Shown here piece by piece: positions 50,831 to 58,911 of a stretch of 64,000 nt of DNA. The stretch covers positions 62,001 through 126,000 of the forward strand of contig WXYP01000002.1 in assembly GCA_009901575.1 (NCBI GenBank). Direction: 5' to 3'. Position 1 is the first letter of the stretch; each line of letters begins with the position of its first letter. The notes under the pieces are model-generated. The model was not told the DNA's origin. It did not search any database and worked only from the letters and a program-made list of their open reading frames with translations. A program made the translations under genes and the position numbers. Origin of the DNA: Flavobacteriaceae bacterium R38. Lineage in GTDB: Bacteria > Bacteroidota > Bacteroidia > Flavobacteriales > Flavobacteriaceae.

Positions 50831-52477
50831 CTCTTCTAATAGCAAAATACTAAATTCGGTATCAATGCTAATTTTCCCGTCTTCTACGATAGCTGTATGA
50901 CCAGAATAAATGTCTTTTAATTGAGTTCCTTCTGTAAAGGTGTTTCCTGTGAAAATTTCTTTAATACCAACAGGAGTATCCAATGCTACTAAAACAGTAT
51001 CAGAATAACTCCCTGTTTTTAATGTTCTGGAAAAAACATAAGCTATTTGTGGAATCATTTGATGCCTTCCCATACCTATGGCCGGATGGTTTTTTCTAAA
51101 TATTCCTAACTTTTGATAATGAGCGAGTAATTGTTGTGTTTCAGAGTTATTTTCCAAATCTTCCCAATTCATAAATGAGCGCAGCGTAGCATCTCCTTCG
51201 GTTCCTTCAATTTCTAACGAACGCGCCAGTTCATCTCCATAATATACTTGTGAAGCCCCGGGAGTTAATAATAATTTTGTAGCTGCTTCATAAGTTTTTT
51301 CTCTTTTTTTATCAAAAGGACCTCCATCATCATGAGAAGTAAGGTAATTTAAAACACTTCTCCCTTTTAGTTCATGATTTAAAATGCTGTCATACTTTGT
51401 AAACACCTGTTCATAATCATTTTGTGCATCGTACTTAAGACCAAAATTGATAAGGCTGGAGAATCCGTGATTAAAATAATCTACTTTTTTATCTCCAAAA
51501 TCATAATTCCTACCGCTTGATATCGAATAATTATAAACTTCCCCAACCATAAAAAACGGATTATCATCCAATATTTCTTTTGGGTGACTAGCCTTCCAGT
51601 CATTAAAGGCAATCGAAGCTTCTTTATATAAATCTGCCCAGACCGTTTCTTCTACATGCTTTGTCGTATCAACTCTAAAACCGTCTATTCCTAATGTTCT
51701 GACATAATCGGTTAGCCATTTAATAATATAGTATCTGGGCGCTTTAGGATAGCCTGTACGCTCAAAAAAACTATTTAGAGAAACTATTTCTTTTTCAAGG
51801 CTCCCATCTGCTTCCCATTTTTGTAGTAATTGCTGAGGTAGTTCAACAGGAATGTCACTATGGGTTAAAATATCAGGAAGGTTTTCAACTAGTGTACAAC
51901 TTGTTGTGTTTTCATAATTGGTGTACTCACATTTAGGACTGGTACGTACCCAATTATCTTCCCAGGCAGGATCTACCTCCGTTACCGGCCCCGTATGATT
52001 AATGACAACATCCATTAAAATTCGTATTCCTTTTTCATGTGCTGTTTTAACCAATTCTGAAAGCTCTGCCTTAGTCCCAAAATTAGGATCTAATTGTGTC
52101 CAGTCTTTGGTCCAATACCCATGAAAACCATAAGTGTTTCCTGTACCTTCATCTACAGAGCCGTGAATTTGTTCTACCACTGGGCTAAACCAGATGGCGT
52201 TAATCCCCAAATCTGTAAAATATCCATCTTTAATTTTTTGAGTGATTCCTTTTATATCCCCACCCATAAAGTTCCTAAGCTTTCCGGTCTCTTTTGTTCT
52301 ATTGTAATTTATATCATTTGAAGTATCACCATTGTTAAATCGATCTGTTAACAGAAAATAAACATTCGAAGCTTCCCAGAAAAATGGAGCAAGAGCTTTT
52401 GTTGTTGTTGGAGCAGTTTCTTTTTTACAGGAAATTAATAATAGAACAAAGAAGCAAAGGGTTAATAGTTTTCTCAT
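50825..52477 (-). CDS. Alpha-amylase family glycoside hydrolase, lipoprotein
   Basis: A 550-residue GH13 enzyme with lipobox LLISC (Cys17), so it is probably surface or periplasmic. The four conserved GH13 regions are visible: MDVVINHTG, GIDGFRVDTTKH (catalytic Asp), MVGEVYN (acid/base Glu) and YLTSHDD (stabilising Asp). It hydrolyses alpha-1,4-glucans such as starch or maltodextrins, probably as one part of a glucan-use system, though no SusC/SusD pair lies here. A 17-base duplication covers its stop codon. It follows the degraded locus at 49.9-50.7 kb and converges on it. Confidence 0.95.
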   Translation of the reverse strand: MRKLLTLCFFVLLLISCKKETAPTTTKALAPFFWEASNVYFLLTDRFNNGDTSNDINYNRTKETGKLRNFMGGDIKGITQKIKDGYFTDLGINAIWFSPVVEQIHGSVDEGTGNTYGFHGYWTKDWTQLDPNFGTKAELSELVKTAHEKGIRILMDVVINHTGPVTEVDPAWEDNWVRTSPKCEYTNYENTTSCTLVENLPDILTHSDIPVELPQQLLQKWEADGSLEKEIVSLNSFFERTGYPKAPRYYIIKWLTDYVRTLGIDGFRVDTTKHVEETVWADLYKEASIAFNDWKASHPKEILDDNPFFMVGEVYNYSISSGRNYDFGDKKVDYFNHGFSSLINFGLKYDAQNDYEQVFTKYDSILNHELKGRSVLNYLTSHDDGGPFDKKREKTYEAATKLLLTPGASQVYYGDELARSLEIEGTEGDATLRSFMNWEDLENNSETQQLLAHYQKLGIFRKNHPAIGMGRHQMIPQIAYVFSRTLKTGSYSDTVLVALDTPVGIKEIFTGNTFTEGTQLKDIYSGHTAIVEDGKISIDTEFSILLLEEL

Positions 52478-52534
52478 GGGTTGAATTTAAAAACCTAAAA
52501 CTATAAAAAACTGTTATTTGTAGAAAGAAAAGAT

Positions 52535-53308
52535 TTAATTTTCCCTGTTAAGCACTTTGTATTCTTCATAACAACCACTAATGGCATCAAGAATTTGAAG
52601 ATCATTGGCAGTTTTGATAAATTCTGAAGAGTAATTACAGGTACGCAGAATATCTTCTATGTTATCCTTGTCTACCTGAATAAGTGCAGAAAGTGTTTCT
52701 CTGTCAAACTTTGAGGCTAGCAGATTTCGGATTTCATCATCCTGTTTCATCTGTTTTAGCTTTCGGAGCTGCCTGGATTTCTTGCTGAAAATATTATTGA
52801 GTGTAGTTGCGGGATCAAAAATAGCTTTTAAAACTTTTGAAACTCTACGCGGATTTCCAGCTTCGTATCCTGTGTTTAAACCAGAGATACTGTATCGATA
52901 TGCATTATTAACAGGAATGTTTTTAGCATCAATCTCGAGATAACCTGTAAGCTGATATGGTCTTACAACCACTTCTTCCAGTGCGTAAGCTAACTCAGTA
53001 AGTCCTATTCTGGTACCATCAAATTTTAAGATATCATTTGTTACACGTACTTTAATCGGTTTAAAACCTATAAATGAAAAGTATAAAGTATCATTAACAG
53101 CTGCTCTGATTTTAAAAGCTCCTTCGTTATTTGTGATTGTACCTACTACCTGGGTTAAATTAAGCACATGCACATTACTCATTGGAAAGTCATTCTCTGC
53201 ATTCACAACTATACCATTGACCTCAGTATCTTCCTGATTAGATTGATCCTGTTGACTATATCCATAGGTGAATAAGCATAGCGCTATAATGAGGAAAAGG
53301 TTTTTCAT
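52535..53308 (-). CDS. Carboxypeptidase-regulatory-like domain protein (secreted)
   Basis: A 257-residue protein with a signal peptide (about 1-18). A CarboxypepD_reg-like domain (about 30-110) reads VNGIVVNAENDFPMSNVHVLN then NEGAFKIRAAVNDTLYFSFIGF, the beta-sandwich seen in N-termini of TonB receptors. The C-terminal part (about 115-257) is alpha-helical and specific to Bacteroidota. It is probably in the periplasm or outer membrane. It stands alone on the minus strand between amylase and the DEAD-box helicase gene. Confidence 0.85.
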   Translation of the reverse strand: MKNLFLIIALCLFTYGYSQQDQSNQEDTEVNGIVVNAENDFPMSNVHVLNLTQVVGTITNNEGAFKIRAAVNDTLYFSFIGFKPIKVRVTNDILKFDGTRIGLTELAYALEEVVVRPYQLTGYLEIDAKNIPVNNAYRYSISGLNTGYEAGNPRRVSKVLKAIFDPATTLNNIFSKKSRQLRKLKQMKQDDEIRNLLASKFDRETLSALIQVDKDNIEDILRTCNYSSEFIKTANDLQILDAISGCYEEYKVLNREN

Positions 53309-53343
53309 AGACTTAATTGCAAGCTAAAATACTAAACAAAACG

Positions 53344-53375
53344 AAAAAAATGTGCCAAAGCACATTTTTTTATCG
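53344..53375. terminator. Terminator after the DEAD-box helicase gene
   Basis: AAAAATGTGC and GCACATTTTTT form a stem around CAAA with a run of T on one side and A on the other. It lies 21-50 bases downstream of the helicase stop on the minus strand. Confidence 0.88.
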
Positions 53376-53395
53376 TAAAATTAACAAGGAATAGA

Positions 53396-55192
53396 TTAAT
53401 ATCTTTTTTTCTTTCCTCCTCTAAAAGAGCCACCTTTAGAGCTATCTTTTCTTCTGAAATCTGAAGAAGGTTTTCCATCTCTTCGATCTCTGTTGCTTCG
53501 GTTTCTTCTATCTCCACCGCCACTATTTCCTCTTCTGTTTCTGTCTCCACCACGATTTCTTCGTCTTCCACCTCCTCCTGAGGGGTTGCTGGAAATTTCG
53601 ACATTGATAAAACGCCCATCGAGTTTAAAATCTTTAAACATTCCTAAGAGGGCTTCTGTATGAGCAACATCGGTATTGAAAAAAGAAAAACTTTCTTTTA
53701 CATCTACTTTAAATACATCATCTCTGCCAAAATCCATAGTATCACGTAGAAAATCTTTTAAGCTTCTCCAGTCATACCCATCACGTTCACCTACATTTAT
53801 GAAGTAGCGTACATCTCCACTGGTTGGGATTTTTCCCGGTTCCTGAGACCTTCTCCCTTCTTTGGATTCTACAACATTAAGGTCTTTGGCATTTTTATAA
53901 TAATTGAAGAAACGCCCAAATTCTACAGAAACCATTTTCTTGATTAATTCTTCACGATCTATACCACTAAGAACATCGTTTATTGCAGGTAAATAATGAT
54001 CAATTTCTTCATTGATCTCTGTATTTTTAATTTTGCTGGCTAAGTGATATAATTGAATTTCACAAATCTCAATATTCGTTGGGATTTTTTTCGCTATGAA
54101 TTGCTTTTTGATGATTTTTTCAATCGACCGGATTTTACGAATCTCACTCTTAGGTACAATAACCATTGAAATTCCTGATTTTCCGGCTCTTCCTGTTCTT
54201 CCACTACGGTGTGTATACGTTTCTACTTCATCAGGTAATTGATAGTTGATAACGTGTGTGACATCATCTACATCAATACCTCTTGCCGCAACATCTGTAG
54301 CAACTAACATTTGAATTTGACGGGACCTGAACGATTTCATAACCATATCACGTTGATTCTGACTTAAATCTCCGTGTAATGCACCGGCACTATACCCGTC
54401 TTCAATTAATTTCTCGGCTACATTTTGAGTATCTCTTTTAGTTCGGCAAAAAACTACAGAAAAAATATCCGGATTTGCATCTGCCAATCTTTTTAAAGCC
54501 AGGTATCGATCTCTACCGCTTACCAAATAATATTCATGCTGAACAGTATCTGAACCCGAATTTTTAGCTCCTACGGTTATCTCGATAGGTTTATACATGA
54601 ATTTTTTAGCTATGGTAGATACCTCTTTGGGCATTGTAGCAGAAAATAACCAGGTATTTTTTTCATCGGGAGTATGAGAAAGGATAGAGGTAATATCTTC
54701 ATAGAACCCCATATTTAGCATTTCATCGGCCTCATCCAATACACAATATTCAATTTTGGTAATGTTTACCAAAGACCTGTTGATCATGTCCTGCATTCTC
54801 CCGGGTGTAGCCACAATAATTTGTGCCCCTCTTTTTACTTGTTTAGCCTGGTCTGTAATGCTGGCACCACCATAAATAGCAACTACGTTTAATCCTTTGG
54901 TGTATTTAGCGTAATTTTTAATTTCATTGGTAATCTGTAGGCACAGCTCCCTGGTAGGAGATAAAATAAGTGCCTGTGTTGTTCTGCTGTCTGCATTAAT
55001 CTTTTGAATTAACGGAAAACCAAAAGCAGCTGTTTTACCGGTACCGGTTTGTGCTAAAGCAACCAGATCTGTTTCTTGATCTAGTAATATCGGAATTGCC
55101 TTTTCTTGAACTTCGGATGGTGTCTCAAATCCCATATCATTTACAGCCTGTATAAGCTGTTCATCCAATCCTAGTATTTCAAATTTATTCAT
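53396..55192 (-). CDS. DEAD-box RNA helicase with DbpA RNA-binding domain
   Basis: A 598-residue helicase. Motif I AQTGTGKT (about 45-52), motif II DEAD near 153, SAT near 184 and the HRSGRTGRAGK motif VI near 335 are complete. A DbpA-like RNA-binding domain follows (about 460-545), and the C-terminal 50 residues are rich in Arg, Gly, Asn and Ser, an RGG-type RNA-binding tail. It acts in ribosome assembly or mRNA turnover in the cytoplasm and is comparable to DeaD/CsdA. The promoter core shares 19 bases with that of purB. Confidence 0.95.
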   Translation of the reverse strand: MNKFEILGLDEQLIQAVNDMGFETPSEVQEKAIPILLDQETDLVALAQTGTGKTAAFGFPLIQKINADSRTTQALILSPTRELCLQITNEIKNYAKYTKGLNVVAIYGGASITDQAKQVKRGAQIIVATPGRMQDMINRSLVNITKIEYCVLDEADEMLNMGFYEDITSILSHTPDEKNTWLFSATMPKEVSTIAKKFMYKPIEITVGAKNSGSDTVQHEYYLVSGRDRYLALKRLADANPDIFSVVFCRTKRDTQNVAEKLIEDGYSAGALHGDLSQNQRDMVMKSFRSRQIQMLVATDVAARGIDVDDVTHVINYQLPDEVETYTHRSGRTGRAGKSGISMVIVPKSEIRKIRSIEKIIKKQFIAKKIPTNIEICEIQLYHLASKIKNTEINEEIDHYLPAINDVLSGIDREELIKKMVSVEFGRFFNYYKNAKDLNVVESKEGRRSQEPGKIPTSGDVRYFINVGERDGYDWRSLKDFLRDTMDFGRDDVFKVDVKESFSFFNTDVAHTEALLGMFKDFKLDGRFINVEISSNPSGGGGRRRNRGGDRNRRGNSGGGDRRNRSNRDRRDGKPSSDFRRKDSSKGGSFRGGKKKRY

Positions 55193-55204
55193 AGGTTAAA
55201 AAAT

Positions 55205-55223
55205 AAGCGGCAAAGATACTTTT
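55205..55223 (-). promoter_or_regulatory. DEAD-box helicase promoter core
   Basis: On the minus strand AAAAGTATCTTTGCCGCTT contains TATCTTTG (55218-55211), identical over 19 bases to the purB promoter core. It lies 13-31 bases before the ATG, giving a short leader. Confidence 0.6.
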
Positions 55224-55327
55224 AATAAATGGATAAAATGGGATTAAGTAGAGATAATTTTATTTTGGTTTAAAATTGAAAATGAGAAAGTTAAACTTTG
55301 AATTTCAATACATCATAAACCAAATGC

Positions 55328-55924
55328 CTAATTTTTTAAATAATCTATTAGCTGTCGCATTGCTTTTGCCCTATGACTTATTTCGTTTTTAACAGAAAGC
55401 GGCAATTCTGCAAATGTTTCGTGATAACCATCCGGTTTAAATATAGGGTCATAGCCAAACCCTTTCTCCCCTTTCTTCTCTTTAGTTATTTCTCCGTTTA
55501 CAATGCCCTGAAACAATACTTTTTCATCATTTTGGAGGTTCAATGCAATTACAGTTTTAAAACGCGCTTTTCTATCATTGATATCTTCTAACTCATGTAG
55601 CAGTTTATTCATATTATGCTCCGCGTTTTTCTCTGCTCCGGCATAACGGGCAGAATATATTCCGGGAGCCCCATTAAGTGCGTCAACTTCCAGTCCGGTA
55701 TCATCAGCAAAACAATCATATCCGTAATGTTCTTTGATATGATTAGCTTTTAAAATAGCATTCCCTTCTATGGTATCTGCAGTCTCCGGAATATCTTCGG
55801 TACACCCAATATCATCCAGACCCAGTATTTCCAGATGATTAGGAAGTAGTGCTTTTACTTCAATCAGTTTATTTCTATTATGAGTAGCGAAAACCAGTTT
55901 CACTTTATTTTCATTTTGATTCAT
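55328..55924 (-). CDS. rdgB: Non-canonical purine NTP pyrophosphatase (RdgB/HAM1)
   Basis: A 198-residue enzyme that hydrolyses dITP, XTP and ITP to their monophosphates. The family motifs are [11 protein letters not shown] (about 13-23), [25 protein letters not shown] (split: FADDTGLEV and [11 protein letters not shown]) and GFGYDPIF near 150. The length matches the bacterial RdgB class (about 190-200). It keeps abnormal nucleotides out of DNA and RNA. It stands alone on the minus strand, upstream of the helicase. Confidence 0.95.
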   Translation of the reverse strand: MNQNENKVKLVFATHNRNKLIEVKALLPNHLEILGLDDIGCTEDIPETADTIEGNAILKANHIKEHYGYDCFADDTGLEVDALNGAPGIYSARYAGAEKNAEHNMNKLLHELEDINDRKARFKTVIALNLQNDEKVLFQGIVNGEITKEKKGEKGFGYDPIFKPDGYHETFAELPLSVKNEISHRAKAMRQLIDYLKN

Positions 55925-56026
55925 GTATTTAAGAGATTGGATTGAATAGAAAGCAAAAATAAAAATATAAGTTTTTTTATCTGTTTATATCCTATTGTTT
56001 TTAATTCGTTTAAAAGAATAATTAAA

Positions 56027-56500
56027 TTACCGATGATGATAAGGTTCATTGCGTAGAATAGTAAATCCTCTGTACAGTTGTTCTATAAAAAATAAACGTA
56101 CCATTTGATGTGAGAATGTCATATTAGAAAGTGAAACTTTTCCCATGGCTTTAGTGTAAACAGCTGATGAAAATCCGTAGGGGCCACCTATAACAAAAAC
56201 GAGAGTTTTGATTCCTGAATTCATCTTTTTTTGTAAAAACTCAGAAAACCCAACAGAGCTTAATGCTTTTCCTTTTTCATCCAAAAGAATAAGATGATCT
56301 GTAGCCTGCAACTTGTTTAAAATAAGAGCCCCTTCTTTTTCTTTTTGTTGCTCTTCAGATAAGTTTTTTACATTCTTGATATCAGGAAGAATTTCCAATT
56401 CAAATTTTATATAATGGCTTAACCGTTTTTGATAATCGGCAATTAATTGTTGGAGATTAGCATTATCGGTTTTCCCAATGGCAAGTAGCTTTATATTCAT
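56027..56500 (-). CDS. rlmH: 23S rRNA (pseudouridine1915-N3)-methyltransferase RlmH
   Basis: A 157-residue SPOUT enzyme with FVIGGPYGFS (about 103-112) and the C-terminal TFSHQMVRLFFIEQLYRGFTI, hallmarks of RlmH. It methylates pseudouridine 1915 of 23S rRNA in the assembled ribosome. A TATTTTTG box lies only six bases before the ATG on the minus strand (56513-56506), so the mRNA may be leaderless or nearly so. It is divergent from nadC. Confidence 0.95.
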   Translation of the reverse strand: MNIKLLAIGKTDNANLQQLIADYQKRLSHYIKFELEILPDIKNVKNLSEEQQKEKEGALILNKLQATDHLILLDEKGKALSSVGFSEFLQKKMNSGIKTLVFVIGGPYGFSSAVYTKAMGKVSLSNMTFSHQMVRLFFIEQLYRGFTILRNEPYHHR

Positions 56501-56618
56501 AGCATCAAAAATACAAACATATATCTATCAACATAAGATTTTACTTCATAGAATTTGAGACCTGTTTTTTGCGATTTAGGTTTCCCTTTCTTTATTTTAG
56601 CTGAAATTTTTATACAAG

Positions 56619-57476
56619 ATGATCTCAAAAGAACAGTTTGACTTTGAAATTGATACTATAATAACCAATGCTATTCGTGAAGATATCGGAGATGGTGATC
56701 ACAGTTCGCTGGCCTGTATTCCTGATTCTGCTATGGGTAAGGCGAAACTCCTGGTAAAAGATGAAGGGATAATTGCAGGGGTAGAATTTGCTAAAATGGT
56801 TTTTGAGTATGTAGATGGAGAAATGGAAGTTGAGACGCTTATCAATGATGGTGAAAAAGTCAAGTATGGAGATATTGTTTTTTATGTAAAAGGGAAATCA
56901 CAATCCATTTTAAAGGCAGAAAGATTAGTGCTTAATGCGATGCAAAGAATGAGCGCTATAGCTACTAAAACAAATGAATTTGTTCAGCTTTTAAAAGGAA
57001 CGGAAACAAAAATTCTGGATACTCGTAAAACTACTCCCGGAATTCGCGCCTTAGAGAAATGGGCAGTAAAAATAGGAGGAGGGGAGAATCACAGGTTTGC
57101 ACTTTATGATATGGTAATGCTTAAAGACAATCATATTGACTTTGCTGGCGGAATCACCACAGCAATTGATAAAACAAAGACCTATCTTGAATCCATAGGA
57201 AAAGATTTAAAGATTATAGTTGAGGCCAGAAATATTAAGGAGGTAGAAGAAATATTAAGATCGGATGGTGTTTTTAGGATTCTCCTGGATAATTTTAATT
57301 ATGAAGAAACCAAACAAGCGGTCAAAATGATAGCTGGCAAATGTCTAACTGAATCTTCCGGAGGGATCAATGAAAAAACCATTGCAAAGTATGCAGCATG
57401 TGGAGTCGATTATATTTCCTCGGGAGCTTTGACTCATTCGGTTTACAATATGGATTTGAGCTTAAAAGCGGTATAG
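56619..57476 (+). CDS. nadC: Quinolinate phosphoribosyltransferase (decarboxylating)
   Basis: A 285-residue NadC that converts quinolinate and PRPP to nicotinate mononucleotide for NAD synthesis. The motifs AIREDIGDGDHSSL (about 18-31), ILDTRKTTPGIRALEKWAVKIGGGENHRFALYDMVMLKDNH (split: DTRKTTPGIRALEKWAVKIGG and NHRF.LYD..MLKDNH) and SGGINEKTIAKYAACGVDYIS-like segments are all typical. The length fits the family (about 280-300). It is the first of three closely spaced plus-strand genes; yihY begins one base after its stop codon. Confidence 0.96.
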   Translation: MISKEQFDFEIDTIITNAIREDIGDGDHSSLACIPDSAMGKAKLLVKDEGIIAGVEFAKMVFEYVDGEMEVETLINDGEKVKYGDIVFYVKGKSQSILKAERLVLNAMQRMSAIATKTNEFVQLLKGTETKILDTRKTTPGIRALEKWAVKIGGGENHRFALYDMVMLKDNHIDFAGGITTAIDKTKTYLESIGKDLKIIVEARNIKEVEEILRSDGVFRILLDNFNYEETKQAVKMIAGKCLTESSGGINEKTIAKYAACGVDYISSGALTHSVYNMDLSLKAV

Positions 57477-57477
57477 T

Positions 57478-58440
57478 ATGTCGGTAGAAATTGAAGCAAA
57501 ACTCTTAAAAATTCCGATAGTCAATATTGTGGTACGGCTTTTAAAAAAAGTAAAGCTGAAAGCCTTTGAAGGATTATCTATGTACGATCTCATTGAGATG
57601 TATGTAATCGGAATTATTAAAGGTGCCGTTTCTTTTAGAGCCAGTGCTATTGCATTTAGCTTATTTATGGCACTGTTTCCAATGCTTCTGTTTTTGTTAA
57701 ACCTGATACCATACGTACCGGTAGAAGACTTTGATCGGGAGTTTTTAGCTTTTTTAGAATCATTTTTGCCTACTGCAACTGTCGATTACTTCGGGGCTAT
57801 TTTTGCTGATATTAATAAGCAGGGCGGATTACTATCTTCTTCATTTTTGTTATCCATCTTTTTTATTGCCAATGGAATAAATGCCATATTTAGTAGTTTT
57901 GAAAGTTCCTATCATATAGAATTAACCCGTAATTTTTTTAAACAATACTGTTATGCTGTATTAATTGGCTTACTTCTGGCTATTTTACTTATCCTGTCAT
58001 CCGTAGCTTTTATATATTTTGAAGTTTATGTGATTCAGTATATGAGTGATTTTGCCGAAAAAACTCAGGGAATAAACCACCTCAAGGGAGATGAAATAGG
58101 AGTACAGATAGGAAAAGTTCTTTTTTTTACGATTATAACGTATGTTTTTACTGCAATTCTCTACTATTTTGGTGTAGTAGAAGGGAAAAAAGCAAAATTT
58201 TTCTCTTCCGGGGCATTGTTAACGACTATTTTGATATTAGTAACGACTTATCTTTTTGGAATCTATGTAGATAATTTTGCACGTTACAATGAACTATATG
58301 GGGCTATAGGAGCGTTATTAATATTGATGGTCTATATCTGGCTTAATGCAAATATTTTGTTACTAGGCTTTGAATTGAATGCCTCGCTCAATAAATTGAG
58401 ACGTAAAAATGCTTTGAGGAATAAAAAAGAAGATGAATAA
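57478..58440 (+). CDS. YihY/BrkB family membrane protein
   Basis: A 320-residue integral membrane protein of the YihY/virulence factor BrkB family with six hydrophobic segments. The KGAVSFRASAIAFSLFMALFPMLLFLL segment (split: RASAIAFSLFMALFP near 57-71) and SIFFIANGINAIFSSFE near 130 are characteristic. Though once called RNase BN, the family is not a ribonuclease and its role is uncertain. It begins directly after nadC and overlaps the DUF2147 gene by eight bases, so the three are a probable operon. Confidence 0.9.
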   Translation: MSVEIEAKLLKIPIVNIVVRLLKKVKLKAFEGLSMYDLIEMYVIGIIKGAVSFRASAIAFSLFMALFPMLLFLLNLIPYVPVEDFDREFLAFLESFLPTATVDYFGAIFADINKQGGLLSSSFLLSIFFIANGINAIFSSFESSYHIELTRNFFKQYCYAVLIGLLLAILLILSSVAFIYFEVYVIQYMSDFAEKTQGINHLKGDEIGVQIGKVLFFTIITYVFTAILYYFGVVEGKKAKFFSSGALLTTILILVTTYLFGIYVDNFARYNELYGAIGALLILMVYIWLNANILLLGFELNASLNKLRRKNALRNKKEDE

Positions 58441-58864
58441 AATAATCGTAATACTATTTTTTCTTATAGGACTAACTGTTCAGTCTCAGGATAAGATTTA
58501 TGGAAAATGGAAAACAGTAGATGATAATACAGGAGAAGTAAAGGGAATAGTAGAGTTTTTTGAAAAAGATGGGAAAGCGCACGGTAGAATAGTAAAGATT
58601 TTGCACCCCGATCCTGTTAAACAAAAGGAAATTTGTAGTCGCTGTAAAGATGAGCGTAAAGATCAACTTATCCTGGGAATGGTTGTTATCAGAGATTTAA
58701 AGGAAGATGGAAAATATTATAGAGGCGGAAAAGTTTTAGATCCCGAAATCGGAAGAGAATATCAGTGCTATGCAAAATTATTAGATGATGGCAAATTAAA
58801 ATTACGAGGCTATTTAGGGATTCCGTTGATCGGTAGAACTCAATATTGGTTTCGTGATAAATAA
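58433..58864 (+). CDS. DUF2147 family secreted protein
   Basis: A 143-residue protein with a signal peptide (about 1-18, ending VQSQ). A DUF2147 domain follows, with YGKWKTVDDNTGEVKGIVEFF, the CSRCKDE motif (two cysteines) near 65 and LRGYLGIPLIGRTQYWFR at the C-terminus, all typical of this family. Function is unknown; a lipocalin-like ligand role has been suggested. It overlaps the YihY gene by eight bases and is 47 bases upstream of priA. Confidence 0.9.
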   Translation: MNKIIVILFFLIGLTVQSQDKIYGKWKTVDDNTGEVKGIVEFFEKDGKAHGRIVKILHPDPVKQKEICSRCKDERKDQLILGMVVIRDLKEDGKYYRGGKVLDPEIGREYQCYAKLLDDGKLKLRGYLGIPLIGRTQYWFRDK

Positions 58865-58911
58865 TGATAAATAAAGTTATACTTAAGCTTTAAGAAGTTT
58901 AACTTTGTAAT

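Noticed and set aside
53332-53619. 95-codon minus-strand ORF with Glu-rich sequence
   Set aside because: It is an alternative frame of the Arg/Gly-rich tail of the DEAD-box helicase; composition is a codon shadow.
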